NCBI RefSeq assembly: GCF_004360155.1
Contig: NZ_ML178720.1
Coordinates: 91,078-155,077, forward strand
Direction: 5' to 3'
DNA length: 64,000 bases
Origin: Paraglaciecola marina
GTDB taxonomy: Bacteria; Pseudomonadota; Gammaproteobacteria; Enterobacterales; Alteromonadaceae
This document shows, piece after piece, positions 16,850-27,761 of this stretch. The translations under genes and the position numbers were made by a program. The notes beneath the pieces were generated by a model, which was given only the letters and a program-made list of their open reading frames with translations, was not told where the DNA came from and made no database searches. Positions within the stretch are counted from its first letter, which is position 1, and every line of letters begins with the position of its first letter.

Positions 16850-18139
16850 TTAATACTGCACTATATACGATTCTAAATCTGTATCCACTCGCTTAATTAA
16901 TCTTTGCCAATCACTTTTTTCCATTCTAACATCAACTTGCCAGTCTCCGTTTTCAGCGTAGCTTTGTGAGGCAATACAATTCATATCAAAAAACACCCCA
17001 CGTAAATTACTTTTAGACGGAGGAATGCGCAAACTATGTTGCACCATATTTTTCGACAAACACTCTGTTATCGCATCATTTAACAAATCTATACCAATGC
17101 CTTGCTGGGCTGATATCCAGACACGAATGGGCATACCCGTATCGTCTCTATCTATCTTGGCACTTACACCATCCATTCGATCTATCTTGTTGCACACCAC
17201 AAGTTGTTGAATCTCGTGGGCATCGATCTCCTCTAACACATCATTTACCTCATCTATATTTTCACGAAACTGATCATCAGAATAATCAACCACGTGCAAC
17301 AAAAGGTCTGCCTGCTGTGTTTCTTGAAGTGTCGCTTTAAAAGCTGCAATTAGATCATGGGGGAGATGTCGTATAAAACCAACCGTATCAGCAAGAATTG
17401 CAGATCCTACATCTTGTAACTGAATTTTTCTAAGGGTCGGATCTAGTGTTGCAAATAGCTGGTCAGCTGCATATACAGAGGCTTCGGTGACCGTATTAAA
17501 CAAGGTCGACTTTCCTGCGTTGGTATACCCTACTAGAGACACTGTTGGTATTTCTGCACGCACCCTAGAGCGTCTACCTTGCTCTCGTTGCTTTTGTACC
17601 TTTTCCAGTCGACGTAAAATGGCTTTTATTCTAGCCCTCAACAAACGCCTGTCTGTTTCAAGCTGAGTTTCACCTGGCCCACGAAGACCAATACCACCTT
17701 TTTGTCTTTCAAGGTGCGTCCAGCCTCTAATTAATCTGGTACTAATATGCCGTAGTTGTGCAAGCTCAACTTGCAATTTACCCTCATGAGTTCTAGCACG
17801 TTGTGCAAATATATCTAATATCAAACCGGTACGGTCCAATACTCTACATTTGCACAACTGTTCTAGGTTACGCTCTTGGGAAGGGGACAAAGAATGGTTA
17901 AAAATAACAATATCAGCTTGCTGTGCACGCACAGCATTAGCTATTTCCTCGGCTTTACCGCTGCCAACAAAATAACGAGCTTGTGGAGCTTGGCGCGAGC
18001 CTGTCACCACATCAATTGCATTTACACCTGCAGAAGATACAAGGAGCTGAAGCTCTAATAAATCTTCTTTGCTATTTTCATCTGAAAAATCAACATGTAC
18101 TAAAACTGCCTGTTCACCAGTTTCATAACGGTCAAACAA
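16850..18139 (-). CDS. hflX: Ribosome-associated GTPase HflX
   Basis: A 429-residue protein with an N-terminal HflX domain (GSGKAEEIA, NHSLSPSQERNLE, then the IGLRGPGETQLETDRR hallmark) followed by a TRAFAC GTPase domain. The GTPase motifs are G1 VGYTNAGKSTLFN, G3 DTVGFIRHLP, G4 NKID and G5 SAQQG. HflX splits stalled or heat-damaged 70S ribosomes. The gene lies 17 bases downstream of hfq, the conserved gammaproteobacterial order. Confidence 0.97.
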   Translation of the reverse strand: MFDRYETGEQAVLVHVDFSDENSKEDLLELQLLVSSAGVNAIDVVTGSRQAPQARYFVGSGKAEEIANAVRAQQADIVIFNHSLSPSQERNLEQLCKCRVLDRTGLILDIFAQRARTHEGKLQVELAQLRHISTRLIRGWTHLERQKGGIGLRGPGETQLETDRRLLRARIKAILRRLEKVQKQREQGRRSRVRAEIPTVSLVGYTNAGKSTLFNTVTEASVYAADQLFATLDPTLRKIQLQDVGSAILADTVGFIRHLPHDLIAAFKATLQETQQADLLLHVVDYSDDQFRENIDEVNDVLEEIDAHEIQQLVVCNKIDRMDGVSAKIDRDDTGMPIRVWISAQQGIGIDLLNDAITECLSKNMVQHSLRIPPSKSNLRGVFFDMNCIASQSYAENGDWQVDVRMEKSDWQRLIKRVDTDLESYIVQY

Positions 18140-18156
18140 GCCGTTCTCCTAACACT

Positions 18157-18417
<261 letters not shown>

Positions 18418-18479
18418 TTATTATTTAGAAAAAACTCCAATAAAGATTATACAGTAAATCATATACCTGTATAGACACA

Positions 18480-19442
18480 CTAGAGCTGAATATCGCCGAG
18501 CGTCATCACTTTATCGAGATTGTCTTTCCCAAAAGTATCAAGCGGGTGAATATTTTCCCAGCTTCTTAACCAAGTTAACTGCCTTTTTGCTAGCTGACGA
18601 GTAGCTGCAATTGCTTTTTCTTGCATCTCTTTTTCGGTAAAATCACCATCTAAATATTGCCACATTTGCCGATAACCAACACATCGAATAGAGGGTAAAT
18701 CTAGATGTAAATCCCCCCTATCCCTTAATTTCTCTACCTCTTCCCTAAACCCTGCCTTCATCATCATATCAAAGCGTAAGGCTATACGCTGATGTAATAC
18801 TTTACGATCATTTGGTGCTATACAAAACTGTTTAACATCATAAGGTATTGGGGAAGTTTTTGTTGCCAACAAATCAGTCATAGTGCGATTAGTTAGAAGA
18901 TAAACTTCTAATGCTCTTGTTAAACGTTGAGGATCATTAGGGTGAATTCTTGCCGCAGAAAGTGGATCGATCTCTTTCAGCCTGTTGTGTAATGCCTCCC
19001 AGCCATATTCTTTTGCCTGGGCTTCTAACTTTAATCTTACATTTTTATCAGATTCTGGTAACGGCGATAAACCATCAATAAGGGCTTTGTAGTACATCAT
19101 AGTACCACCTACTAAAAGAGGAACATTCCCTCTGTTGGTGATGTCCTCCATTGCGACCAGAGCATCTTTTCTAAATTCAGCCACTGAGTAGCTTTGGGCA
19201 GGGTCTAAAATATCAATAAGGCGATGAGGCGCTTTTAACTGCTCTTCTGCACTTGGCTTTGCCGTACCTATATCCATCCCCTTATAAATTAAGGCTGAAT
19301 CCACACTAATTATTTCACAGCCTAACTTATCACATAGCTCAATTGCTAAATCTGTTTTACCAGAGGCCGTAGGGCCCATTAGAAAAAGCGCAGGGGGCAG
19401 GTTCTTTTGTTGATTAGGAATCACGATAAATTTTTCACCCAC
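18480..19442 (-). CDS. miaA: tRNA dimethylallyltransferase MiaA
   Basis: A 320-residue enzyme that adds the dimethylallyl group to A37 of tRNAs reading codons beginning with U. Visible are the P-loop [39 protein letters not shown] and the C-terminal [14 protein letters not shown] region. The start overlaps the end of mutL by 22 bases, indicating co-translation. About 80 bases separate it from hfq, where an hfq promoter would be expected. Confidence 0.97.
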   Translation of the reverse strand: MGEKFIVIPNQQKNLPPALFLMGPTASGKTDLAIELCDKLGCEIISVDSALIYKGMDIGTAKPSAEEQLKAPHRLIDILDPAQSYSVAEFRKDALVAMEDITNRGNVPLLVGGTMMYYKALIDGLSPLPESDKNVRLKLEAQAKEYGWEALHNRLKEIDPLSAARIHPNDPQRLTRALEVYLLTNRTMTDLLATKTSPIPYDVKQFCIAPNDRKVLHQRIALRFDMMMKAGFREEVEKLRDRGDLHLDLPSIRCVGYRQMWQYLDGDFTEKEMQEKAIAATRQLAKRQLTWLRSWENIHPLDTFGKDNLDKVMTLGDIQL

Positions 19443-21247
19443 TCTTGCATTGGGACCATTTTGCCGATTTTATTTAAAGCACCCGTTAAGTTTGGCTCAT
19501 TTGAGAGTAGTGACAACCACATTTCATGACATTGCGAATTTGAAAACTCTTTCACCATAGAGATACATGCCAATAGATGCTTACAAACCAAAACGCTGTC
19601 CGTTTCTTCACACTGCAACGTAGATTCTAATATGTCTACCCAAGGGAACTGCCTAAAATCAGAAGGGACTTTACGTAGTAATATACGATTAGGGGTCCAA
19701 CCTATCTCTACACTGTTTTCTAACAAGGGCTGGTATAATGCTTTGGCCTGCTCTAATAACTCCGGCGTCGCTTGAATGGACACTGGCATGAGTAAGGGTT
19801 GCATTGCTGGCATTTGTTCGGAAAATTTCGCAACTAAAACATATTGATACAACTGAGCGATACCTACTACATAAAACGCACTACCATGCGTGACCAATAT
19901 TTGTGTATCGTTTACTCGCAACCATTGACCCACGTCAGAGCTTTGCTTCGAAGACTGCTCTAAAACAGAGTTTACAGCCACAGGTGAAGGCTGATTTTCC
20001 CCCATACTGGCAGTAGGAGTCATAAGTTGCTGGTAGTTTGACGCAGACTGGCTAACCACCTCAGCATTATAAACTTGTCCTTGCGTGGCAATTTTATTAC
20101 CGAGATGACGACTACTTGGCGCTGAACGAGGTACATACCCTGGTTTAGCGGCAACCGGTGCGACTTCAGTTTGTAAAGGTACAATATAATCATGATTTGG
20201 CTCTGCAGGCGTCAAAACCTGGGGCTCAGATACTTGATTAGCACCTTGTAAATATTGATTTAAAGCATCATTTAATGCTCTAAAAATAAAATCGTGAACG
20301 ATTCTCGCTTGATGAAATCGCACTTCGTGTTTAGCAGGGTGAACATTTACATCGACTTGCTCTACAGGCAAGGTTAAATACAACACATAAGCACTTTGGC
20401 AATTGTCCGCAACGACGCCTTCAAAGGCTTGGCGTAAAGCATGATTTATCAGCTTGTCACGCATCATACGTCCATTGACATAGAAGTATTGAAAATCAGC
20501 TTGAGGTTTGGCGTACTCAGGAGGCGTAAACCACCCAGTTAACCTAAAGTCTTCATACTCACTATTTAATTCTATACCGTGCTCAGAAAAAGCTTGCCCG
20601 CAAATTGCAGCAACCCGTTTAACCCCATTGGCTTTTGCACTTTTAGCGGGATACTTGCGTAATAATTTACCGTTGTGCTTTAAAGTAAAACCAACATCAA
20701 ACCGGCTAAGAGCAATGCGCCGTAGTAACTCGTCAATGTGCGTAAATTCTGTTTTTTCAGTTCGTAAAAATTTACGTCTTGCAGGGGTGTTAAAAAATAA
20801 ATCCACAACCTCAACGCTGCTTCCAGTTGGATGAGCGACAGGGTTAAGCTGCACTTCCATATCTCGGCCTTCACAGTGGGCTTGCCATGCTTGGCTTTGA
20901 TTTTCTGGTTTTGAGCTTAGAGTTAAACGAGAAACAGAGCTGATACTTGCCAGTGCCTCCCCTCTAAAACCTAAACTCGATATAGCTTCTAGATCATCTA
21001 ACTTGCTAATTTTACTTGTAGCATGACGGCTTAAAGCCAATGCTAACTCTTCATGAGCAATACCCGAGCCATTATCACGGATTAAGATCCGTTTATGCCC
21101 CCCTTTTTCTATCTCAATATCAATGTTAGAAGCGCCAGAGTCTAGACTGTTTTCCACCAGCTCTTTGACTACAGAAGCAGGACGCTCGACAACTTCACCG
21201 GCGGCTATCTGGTTGGCTAATCTTGCTGGAAGAATTTGAATGGGCAA
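19421..21247 (-). CDS. mutL: DNA mismatch repair protein MutL
   Basis: A 608-residue GHKL ATPase. N-terminal motifs are [14 protein letters not shown] and [11 protein letters not shown] (ATP lid), and a serine/proline-rich linker lies between about residues 340 and 430. The C-terminal dimerisation domain lacks the DQHA endonuclease motif, as expected in a lineage that relies on MutH. It couples MutS mismatch recognition to strand incision. It lies 28 bases downstream of amiB and overlaps miaA. Confidence 0.97.
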   Translation of the reverse strand: MPIQILPARLANQIAAGEVVERPASVVKELVENSLDSGASNIDIEIEKGGHKRILIRDNGSGIAHEELALALSRHATSKISKLDDLEAISSLGFRGEALASISSVSRLTLSSKPENQSQAWQAHCEGRDMEVQLNPVAHPTGSSVEVVDLFFNTPARRKFLRTEKTEFTHIDELLRRIALSRFDVGFTLKHNGKLLRKYPAKSAKANGVKRVAAICGQAFSEHGIELNSEYEDFRLTGWFTPPEYAKPQADFQYFYVNGRMMRDKLINHALRQAFEGVVADNCQSAYVLYLTLPVEQVDVNVHPAKHEVRFHQARIVHDFIFRALNDALNQYLQGANQVSEPQVLTPAEPNHDYIVPLQTEVAPVAAKPGYVPRSAPSSRHLGNKIATQGQVYNAEVVSQSASNYQQLMTPTASMGENQPSPVAVNSVLEQSSKQSSDVGQWLRVNDTQILVTHGSAFYVVGIAQLYQYVLVAKFSEQMPAMQPLLMPVSIQATPELLEQAKALYQPLLENSVEIGWTPNRILLRKVPSDFRQFPWVDILESTLQCEETDSVLVCKHLLACISMVKEFSNSQCHEMWLSLLSNEPNLTGALNKIGKMVPMQEWVKNLS

Positions 21248-21275
21248 AACAATACCTTGTTTAGAATGCGTAAAA

Positions 21276-22610
21276 TTAGGTACGAGGAATAGTCAACACT
21301 TGACCGATACGCACAACGTCAGTATTTAAATTATTCGCTTTTTTGAGACTACTCACTCGCACTTTATAGCGCTGCGCTAATAACGACAATGATTCTCCAC
21401 TTCGTACCTTATGAGTTCGGTTTTCATTTTTCCACTTAGCCCATAAAGAACTATCTGGAGGTGAACTTTTGAAATGCTGCTTGATACCATCAAAAATAGA
21501 CTGAGCTAGCTTTTGTCTATATGCAGACCAATTAAGGTTCTTTTCTTCTTTAGGATTCGAAATAAACCCTGTTTCGACTAAGACTGAAGGTATATCAGGT
21601 GAGGTTAGCACCGCCAAACTTGCGGCTTGTGGTTTGCTTTTATGTAATCGTGTCACTTTACCTAAATGGCTAATCACATCACGACTTAAGTCATAACTGG
21701 TTGTTAAGGAGTGATCCATAGACATATCGAGTAACGCTTGTGCTAAATAACGTTCGTTCGCAGTATCTTGAATAATTTCTGCCGCACCGCCTAATAGCTC
21801 AGAATGTCTCTCTGTTCTCTCCATCCATCGTCCAAGTTCGGTATTGGCTCTTCTCATAGACAACACCCACACAGAGGCACCATGTGGCTGTGGCGTTGTA
21901 AACGCGTCGGCGTGAATCGACACCAGTAAATCTGCTTTGTGTTTTCTTGCAAGTTGCGGACGTTTATTAGGTGAGATGTAATAATCTCCGGTTCGCGTCA
22001 TGACGGCCTTTAAGCCTTTCTCTTTGTTAATCAAAGACTCTAGGCGCTTCGCGATACCAAGGGTGACGTTTTTTTCATAACTTCCACCACGACCTATTGA
22101 ACCCGGGTCTTCGCCTCCATGACCGGCATCAATAACAATAATAATGTCTCTATCAGTACCAGATTGAGCATCTAATACCACTTTAGGGGCAGAAGAAGTA
22201 GGGTCGTTTAAATCAATTACTAACCTATCTCCATAAGGAGAGGTTGGAGGTAGAGCAAAAATATTTTTCTCTACGTTTTTAGTTAGCTCCATTACAATTC
22301 TAACAGAGCCACTATTTTTAGCTTTACTGTAACGTACCTTCTTAACTAACTTGCTTTCGTTAGCCACTTTTGAAAAATCAAAAGTCTTAGGAGTATTTTC
22401 AATATCTACTACCAAACGATAGGGATTCTGCAGTGTAAAATAGGTATATTTAGGAGTATCAGATAAATCGAAAACTAAACGGGTGGTGTTAGGAGAAGGC
22501 CAAATTCTTAACCCTTCAATGGCATTTTTAGCAAAACTTACAGGGCCAAACCCCATCAGCAAGACACTGATTAATAAAAATTTGACTGTATTGTTCCCGA
22601 ACTTCTGCAT
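21276..22610 (-). CDS. amiB: N-acetylmuramoyl-L-alanine amidase (AmiB-type)
   Basis: A 444-residue periplasmic cell-wall hydrolase with a signal peptide (cleavage near SFA, residue 27). An AMIN domain (about 30-130, [15 protein letters not shown]) is followed by the zinc amidase_3 domain ([30 protein letters not shown]) and a C-terminal LysM ([18 protein letters not shown]). It cuts the peptide stem from MurNAc during septum splitting, probably activated by EnvC. The tsaE-amiB-mutL order is the standard one. The C-terminal LysM is frequent in non-enteric homologues. Confidence 0.95.
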   Translation of the reverse strand: MQKFGNNTVKFLLISVLLMGFGPVSFAKNAIEGLRIWPSPNTTRLVFDLSDTPKYTYFTLQNPYRLVVDIENTPKTFDFSKVANESKLVKKVRYSKAKNSGSVRIVMELTKNVEKNIFALPPTSPYGDRLVIDLNDPTSSAPKVVLDAQSGTDRDIIIVIDAGHGGEDPGSIGRGGSYEKNVTLGIAKRLESLINKEKGLKAVMTRTGDYYISPNKRPQLARKHKADLLVSIHADAFTTPQPHGASVWVLSMRRANTELGRWMERTERHSELLGGAAEIIQDTANERYLAQALLDMSMDHSLTTSYDLSRDVISHLGKVTRLHKSKPQAASLAVLTSPDIPSVLVETGFISNPKEEKNLNWSAYRQKLAQSIFDGIKQHFKSSPPDSSLWAKWKNENRTHKVRSGESLSLLAQRYKVRVSSLKKANNLNTDVVRIGQVLTIPRT

Positions 22611-22619
22611 TTTATATTT

Positions 22620-23111
22620 CTAATGTAAACGGTTAAGTAACTGCGCTCCGGAGGCTGATTGAGCTTTTGCAATCAAAATACGCCCCGTTGACTTGTATTC
22701 AATTCTAATGTGTAAATCTGCTGCTGCCAAGAGACCCTCGCCTTTGTCTGGCCATTCCACCAAACAAATACAATCAGGCGAAAAATAATCTCGGATCCCC
22801 ATGAACTCCAGCTCCTCTGGATCACTCAAGCGATATAAATCAAAATGAAACACTTTCCAATCATCTAACTCATATGGCTCTACAAGTGTGTATGTTGGGC
22901 TTTTAACCTTACCTTTATGACCTAAAGCTTGAATAAACCCACGACTAAAAGTCGTCTTGCCAGCCCCTAAATCACCCTCAAGGTAAATAGTTAAACCTGT
23001 GTCACAATTTCGAGCCAATTCACCAGCAAAGGTAACCGTCGCTTCTTCATTGATAAGTTCACGGGTAAGTATTTCACAGTTTTCGGTTATTAGGTTTTCA
23101 GTGTCGGTCAT
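22620..23111 (-). CDS. tsaE: tRNA threonylcarbamoyladenosine synthesis ATPase TsaE
   Basis: A 163-residue P-loop ATPase ([14 protein letters not shown] Walker [34 protein letters not shown]). It works with TsaB and TsaD to make t6A37 on ANN-decoding tRNAs. Its start overlaps the nnr stop by 4 bases, and amiB begins 9 bases after its stop, consistent with a single transcript. Confidence 0.96.
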   Translation of the reverse strand: MTDTENLITENCEILTRELINEEATVTFAGELARNCDTGLTIYLEGDLGAGKTTFSRGFIQALGHKGKVKSPTYTLVEPYELDDWKVFHFDLYRLSDPEELEFMGIRDYFSPDCICLVEWPDKGEGLLAAADLHIRIEYKSTGRILIAKAQSASGAQLLNRLH

Positions 23112-24661
23112 AAGCTGTTAATTGTAGTCCTTAAAGCAGGTAATAAATCTGAAGCAATCATACCACGTTCTCCGTATTCTCTGGCAACCTTATCTGCGGC
23201 TTCAGCATGAGCACAAACACCATAAACTGTCGCTTGTTGTGGCGGCAGGCCTTGAGCAGAAAACGCACCTATAATCCCCGTTAATAGGTCCCCCATTCCG
23301 GCAGTAGCCATACCTGGATTTCCACCATCGCACACCCAAAACATCTGTCTATCATCAACGTTAAGACTACCAGTACAAATAACAGTTCCCGCTCCTTTTA
23401 GTAGGCTTGTTGCTTTAAAAGAAAGAGCTAATGTTTGGCAACTAGTGTAACGGTCAGCTTCAACGTCATTAATACTCTGGTTCAATAGACGACAAGCCTC
23501 ACCAGGGTGTGGGGTTAAAATACAGTGTGGCAGCTCACGAACCACGTTTTTAGTATAATCATCACTCAATGCCAACAGGTTTAAACCATCTGCATCAATA
23601 ACTAAAGGTTTATGCTGCTGTTCTAGATGCGCCATAACGGCTTGAAATTGTTTTGTAGCCCAAGTATCCCGCCCTAATCCGGGGCCAATAATAATACTAG
23701 TACACCAGTTTAATGCTTCTTCTAAATCAGAGGTCGTTACCATCAACTCTGGCCTAGTAGCACCAACAAGCGCAGCACTTGATTCATGACAAAATACTTT
23801 TACAAGCCCAGTACCAGTGCGTAACGCAGCTTCTGCAGATAATCGTATTGCACCTGGCATACCCACGTTACCGCCAATACATAATAACTTACCAAAGTGG
23901 CCTTTATTAGCATGGGGAACCCGACAAGTCAGGGGTTGTAAGCGCTTCCAATTAACTGTTTTGCCTTGAAGAGTCGCCAATTCAAAAAAAGAAGGACCTA
24001 TGCCTAAATCATTAAATTTGAGTATTCCACATAGACTTTTTGCCTTTCCCGTCACCAAGCCAGCCTTTATCGCCACAAAAGTTATTGTTATGTCAGCTTT
24101 AATACACACAGGCAAAGGCGATCCCGTGTCAGCATTCATGCCTGAAGGTAAATCGAGACTTAATACAGGAAGGTTCTTAGCATTGACGGCTAGAATAGTG
24201 TTTTGAAAGCTTTCTTTAACTGGCCCTGTAACGCCAGTACCTAGCAGTGCATCAACCACTAAATCAACCCCCTCAAACTCCATATCAGCAAAACTAACAA
24301 GCTCTCCACCAGCTGCTAACCATTCACTTTGAGCTTGTTTAGCATGTCCATCTAAGACTCGACTGGGGTCTTCACAAGCCACAATAACCTGAGCTCCTTT
24401 ACTCAGGGCAAGGTTTGCTACTATATAACCATCACCGGCATTATTACCGTTACCGGCAACCACTAATATATATTTTGCATTGGGCCAGTGGCTGTCGAGT
24501 ACATCAAAGGCGGCCTCGCCTGCTCGCTCCATAAGTTCATATAAGCTGCAACCGACAACCATGGCAGCCTCTGATTCAAAGCGCCTAACTTGTTCAGCAC
24601 GTACAATGTTATGTGCTAAACTCGCTGCCGATTTATTGGTTAACAGGTTAGGTAATGTCAT
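23108..24661 (-). CDS. nnr: Bifunctional NAD(P)H-hydrate epimerase / ADP-dependent dehydratase
   Basis: A 517-residue two-domain repair enzyme. The N-terminal YjeF-N epimerase (about 1-220; [32 protein letters not shown]) interconverts R- and S-NAD(P)HX. The C-terminal carbohydrate-kinase-like domain ([55 protein letters not shown]) dehydrates S-NAD(P)HX with ADP. I placed the start at the ATG at 24661; a GTG one codon upstream is also possible. The start codon region overlaps that of the divergent queG by 7 bases, the same divergent arrangement as in E. coli. Confidence 0.96.
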   Translation of the reverse strand: MTLPNLLTNKSAASLAHNIVRAEQVRRFESEAAMVVGCSLYELMERAGEAAFDVLDSHWPNAKYILVVAGNGNNAGDGYIVANLALSKGAQVIVACEDPSRVLDGHAKQAQSEWLAAGGELVSFADMEFEGVDLVVDALLGTGVTGPVKESFQNTILAVNAKNLPVLSLDLPSGMNADTGSPLPVCIKADITITFVAIKAGLVTGKAKSLCGILKFNDLGIGPSFFELATLQGKTVNWKRLQPLTCRVPHANKGHFGKLLCIGGNVGMPGAIRLSAEAALRTGTGLVKVFCHESSAALVGATRPELMVTTSDLEEALNWCTSIIIGPGLGRDTWATKQFQAVMAHLEQQHKPLVIDADGLNLLALSDDYTKNVVRELPHCILTPHPGEACRLLNQSINDVEADRYTSCQTLALSFKATSLLKGAGTVICTGSLNVDDRQMFWVCDGGNPGMATAGMGDLLTGIIGAFSAQGLPPQQATVYGVCAHAEAADKVAREYGERGMIASDLLPALRTTINSL

Positions 24662-25791
24662 CACTTAGCGCTTCAGAATTGTCAACATTGGCTGAAAGTA
24701 TCAAGGCTTGGGGCAAAGAGCTAGGATTTCAGCAAGTTGGTATTTGCGATGTGGACTTATCTGAACACGAAGGTCGGCTACAGCAATGGCTAGATAAAGG
24801 CTTTGCTGGAGAGATGGCTTATATGTCTGACCATGGCATGAAACGAGCCCGACCAGACGAATTATTACCTGGGACGATTAGAGTCATAAGCGTGCGTATG
24901 GACTACCTGCCCCCAGATGCTAAATTTGCTCATAATTTAAAAAACAAAGAACAGGCTTATATTAGCCGCTATTCCCTAGGACGTGATTACCACAAACTCT
25001 TACGGGCTCGCTTAAAAAAATTAGGAGAAAAGATACGTACAGAGTGTGCTGACTTAAACTTTCGACCATTTGTTGATTCAGCCCCTGTACTTGAACATGC
25101 CATTGCAGAAAAGGCAGGGATAGGTTGGACAGGCAAGCACTCTCTTACCATTAATAAAGAAGCAGGCTCTTGGTTCTTTTTAGGAGAACTATTTGTCGAT
25201 ATCCCATTACCCATAGATCAAGCTATTCAAGAAAACTGTGGAGACTGCACGGCCTGTATCACAATTTGTCCTACCCAAGCGATAGTAGAGCCTTATGTTG
25301 TAGACGCAAAACGCTGTATTTCATACCTTACCATAGAACAAAAAGGCGCCATTCCAGAAGAATACCGCCCACTCATAGGTAATAGAGTGTATGGATGCGA
25401 CGACTGCCAGCTCATCTGCCCTTGGAACCGCTACGCGAACATTACTGACGAGCATGACTTTCACCCCAGAGCGACCTTACAAGGTAAAGATTTACTGGTG
25501 CTTTTTACATGGGATGAAGTGACGTTTCTCAAAAACACAGAAGGCTCAGCAATACGCCGAATAGGTTTTGAGCGTTGGCAACGTAATATTGCAGTGGGAT
25601 TGGGTAACGCGCCCTACTCTGCAGCCATTATTGATAGTTTAAATAAGGCATTAGTTCACGCCTCACCTCTGGTAGCAGAACATATTCACTGGGCATTACA
25701 ACAACAAACAGCAGGCCAACCCAAAACAAGTAGCAGGCTCACTCAAAGGCTCATTCGCAGTGTCGAAAAAGGTCTCCCCAGAGACGCCTAA
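24655..25791 (+). CDS. queG: Epoxyqueuosine reductase QueG
   Basis: A 378-residue cobalamin- and Fe-S-dependent enzyme reducing epoxyqueuosine to queuosine in tRNA, the last step of the pathway. Visible are RYSLGRDYHKLLRARL, FVDSAPVLEHAIAEKAGIGWTGKHS and two 4Fe-4S clusters: CGDCTACITICP from residue 195 and CDDCQLICPWN from residue 248. The reading frame starts inside the first codons of the divergent nnr gene, so the two promoters must lie in the opposite coding regions. It is convergent with a CheW-like gene 30 bases downstream. Confidence 0.96.
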   Translation: MSSLSASELSTLAESIKAWGKELGFQQVGICDVDLSEHEGRLQQWLDKGFAGEMAYMSDHGMKRARPDELLPGTIRVISVRMDYLPPDAKFAHNLKNKEQAYISRYSLGRDYHKLLRARLKKLGEKIRTECADLNFRPFVDSAPVLEHAIAEKAGIGWTGKHSLTINKEAGSWFFLGELFVDIPLPIDQAIQENCGDCTACITICPTQAIVEPYVVDAKRCISYLTIEQKGAIPEEYRPLIGNRVYGCDDCQLICPWNRYANITDEHDFHPRATLQGKDLLVLFTWDEVTFLKNTEGSAIRRIGFERWQRNIAVGLGNAPYSAAIIDSLNKALVHASPLVAEHIHWALQQQTAGQPKTSSRLTQRLIRSVEKGLPRDA

Positions 25792-25821
25792 CTAAGTGCT
25801 CAATGCACCTTGATTGGTAAT

Positions 25822-26199
25822 TTACAGATAGTTTTGAGCAAGTTTAAGAGCACAGCTATGGTAAGCAGACAAATACAGATCTGATCTGATATCGTCTGCA
25901 GGATAGCCATATAACCCAAAGCGATTACCACGACTGTGGCTAATAATAAGTGCATAACGGGCACTATTTTTAATATCACCACGAAAGGGGTCCAAAATAG
26001 GTACCTGGTAACGACCACATTTCATCAAGGCAATTCTGCGACCTTGCCTATACACGGCACCATCATAAACAGGGTTATCAATAGTGGCATATACTGCAAA
26101 CTTGGGAATTTGCACTGTCACACCTTGCCAAGTCATCTGAACAATTTGTAGCGTTTCGGCAAGTGATGAAATCGACTTAGGTAATTCAAATGTTTTCAT
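25822..26199 (-). CDS. CheW-like domain protein (tentative)
   Basis: A 125-residue soluble protein without a signal peptide. The segment GRRIALMKCGRYQVPILDPFRG followed by ARYALIISHSRGNRFGLYGYPADDI follows the two-half pattern of a CheW domain (GxxxxRGxxxPVIDL, then a VIV-strand and a GLxVDxV strand). The rest is too divergent for certainty. CheW domains couple chemoreceptors to CheA; no chemotaxis gene is nearby, so a stand-alone adaptor role is only a guess. It lies 57 bases downstream of trmN6, on the same strand. Confidence 0.5.
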   Translation of the reverse strand: MKTFELPKSISSLAETLQIVQMTWQGVTVQIPKFAVYATIDNPVYDGAVYRQGRRIALMKCGRYQVPILDPFRGDIKNSARYALIISHSRGNRFGLYGYPADDIRSDLYLSAYHSCALKLAQNYL

Positions 26200-26256
26200 T
26201 ATCCCTCCTAAATATAGTGTTCCTATTACATAGACAGACTAACATACAAAAAATGC

Positions 26257-26979
26257 TCAAAAATTAAGATAATAGTCTTTACAGAGTAAACAATACTCTT
26301 CTGAGTATTCTCCTAACTCATTATAAATAGTAATTTTTTCGGTCACCCTTGGGGCAGGTTTTAAGCTAAAAGCCAAAAGTGCCCTAGTGACTAACTTTTG
26401 GGGTTGAGTGCTAACTTGAAGCTCTTTAATACAAAATAACCCCATGCTCTGGGCACTCTCGATAAAGCTAAGCGCAACATCAAAAGGTAAGACACAATAA
26501 AAACGACCATCCATGGCTAGATTTTCTATTACCTGTGCCAATAAGACTTGATGCTCTAACGTTAGCGTTTGTCGCGCGTGAACTCTAGTATTTTTTGATT
26601 GTTTTTTGTTCGCGGCAGTATTAATTGGAAAATACGGAGGGTTACTAATAATTAAATCATAAGAACACTTGCTTGAAAGAGCTTGCAAAGGTCGGAGTTC
26701 AAACAAAAGCTGTTGATACCAAGGACAATTTTTAGCATTAAGCTTAGCTTGCTCAATAGCTATTGGGTCGATGTCAATTCCATAAATACGACAGTTATCT
26801 GTGGCTTTTTGGGCCAACATAATAGCCAGTAAGCCACTACCGGTGCCAATATCAAGAATATTCTCTGAAGTATTAGGCTCAGCCCAACTACCCAACATAA
26901 TGCTATCGGTCCCCACCTTCATGGCACAATGGGTGTGCTCTATGAAGAACTGTTTAAACTGAAAACCCTTTTTCTCCAA
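26257..26979 (-). CDS. trmN6: tRNA1(Val) adenine-37 N6-methyltransferase
   Basis: A 240-residue class I SAM methyltransferase (E. coli YfiC). The N-terminal FKQFFIEHTHCAMKVGTDSIMLGSW block is nearly the E. coli sequence; the SAM motif is DIGTGSGLLAIMLAQ and the catalytic motif is NPPY. It makes m6A37 in tRNA-Val(cmo5UAC). The frame begins with TTG (26979), one base after the stop of the upstream gene; the next in-frame ATG would delete the conserved N-terminus, so TTG is preferred. It is coupled to the Rossmann-fold gene before it. Confidence 0.92.
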   Translation of the reverse strand: MEKKGFQFKQFFIEHTHCAMKVGTDSIMLGSWAEPNTSENILDIGTGSGLLAIMLAQKATDNCRIYGIDIDPIAIEQAKLNAKNCPWYQQLLFELRPLQALSSKCSYDLIISNPPYFPINTAANKKQSKNTRVHARQTLTLEHQVLLAQVIENLAMDGRFYCVLPFDVALSFIESAQSMGLFCIKELQVSTQPQKLVTRALLAFSLKPAPRVTEKITIYNELGEYSEEYCLLCKDYYLNF

Positions 26980-26980
26980 T

Positions 26981-27598
26981 TTAAAAGACCTGCAATCGAA
27001 TCATTTTTTTAGCCACATCTCTAGCTTGTACAGGTTTATATTTAGCTAATTTACCCATAAATAAAGGTGATAAAATACCACTGACAAAGAGACTCATTGT
27101 TTCTAGAGGTCGAGATTCTTGGCGCTCTCCTAACAACAATGAGGGTCTGACTGCAGAAGCATGTTTTAGTTGAGACATACCTAAAATGGCATTTTCTAAC
27201 TCACCTTTTACCTTTAAGTAAAAATTACCACTGTTGGCGTTCGCCCCAACTGAAGATATCCATACAAAGCTCTGGGCTTTTCTAGCAAGTTGCGCCGCAA
27301 CATGTATATATTCAAAGTCAACTTTACGAAAAGCAGCTTTTGAGCCCGCGCGCTTAAGGGTCGTTCCTAAGCAGACATAGGTATGAGAGTTATAAAAATA
27401 CCCTTGATAGTCATCTAAACAATCAAAATCGACTACAATTAGCTGCAACTTATCTGACTTAACTGAGAAAAAGTTATTGGGTAAAGGCTTACGTATTAAA
27501 CAAATGATAGTTTGGTATCTATCATCAACGCAAAGCTGCTGAACTAGGCTTTTACCTACCAATCCAGTGGCACCAAGAACCAACGCATTTTGTAACAT
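26981..27598 (-). CDS. NAD(P)-binding Rossmann-fold protein (HTATIP2/TIP30-like)
   Basis: A 205-residue short-chain-dehydrogenase-like protein. The N-terminal dinucleotide motif is VLGATGLVGKSLVQQL. VCLGTTLKRAGSKAAFRKVDFEY and the C-terminal VRPSLLLGERQESRPLE are typical of the atypical SDR group that includes human HTATIP2 and bacterial NAD(P)H-binding oxidoreductases. The usual catalytic YxxxK is not clear (FYLKVKGELE may supply Tyr and Lys). The substrate is unknown. It is followed after one base by trmN6. Confidence 0.8.
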   Translation of the reverse strand: MLQNALVLGATGLVGKSLVQQLCVDDRYQTIICLIRKPLPNNFFSVKSDKLQLIVVDFDCLDDYQGYFYNSHTYVCLGTTLKRAGSKAAFRKVDFEYIHVAAQLARKAQSFVWISSVGANANSGNFYLKVKGELENAILGMSQLKHASAVRPSLLLGERQESRPLETMSLFVSGILSPLFMGKLAKYKPVQARDVAKKMIRLQVF

Positions 27599-27761
27599 AT
27601 TCTAAGCCTTTTGAATTTACCAATCAGTTTGAAACCCATACAATGGGATACTTGATGGGTACAAGATATCAAGAAAACCTCATTCCATATAAAAATAAAA
27701 AAATTAATCACTTCAAACTCTGGTTCTTAAGACAATATTTTACTTCAGGGAAATACGATTC

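Noticed and set aside
25800-26018. 72-codon hydrophobic minus-strand frame inside the CheW-like gene
   Set aside because: Lies within the better supported CheW-like frame; shadow.
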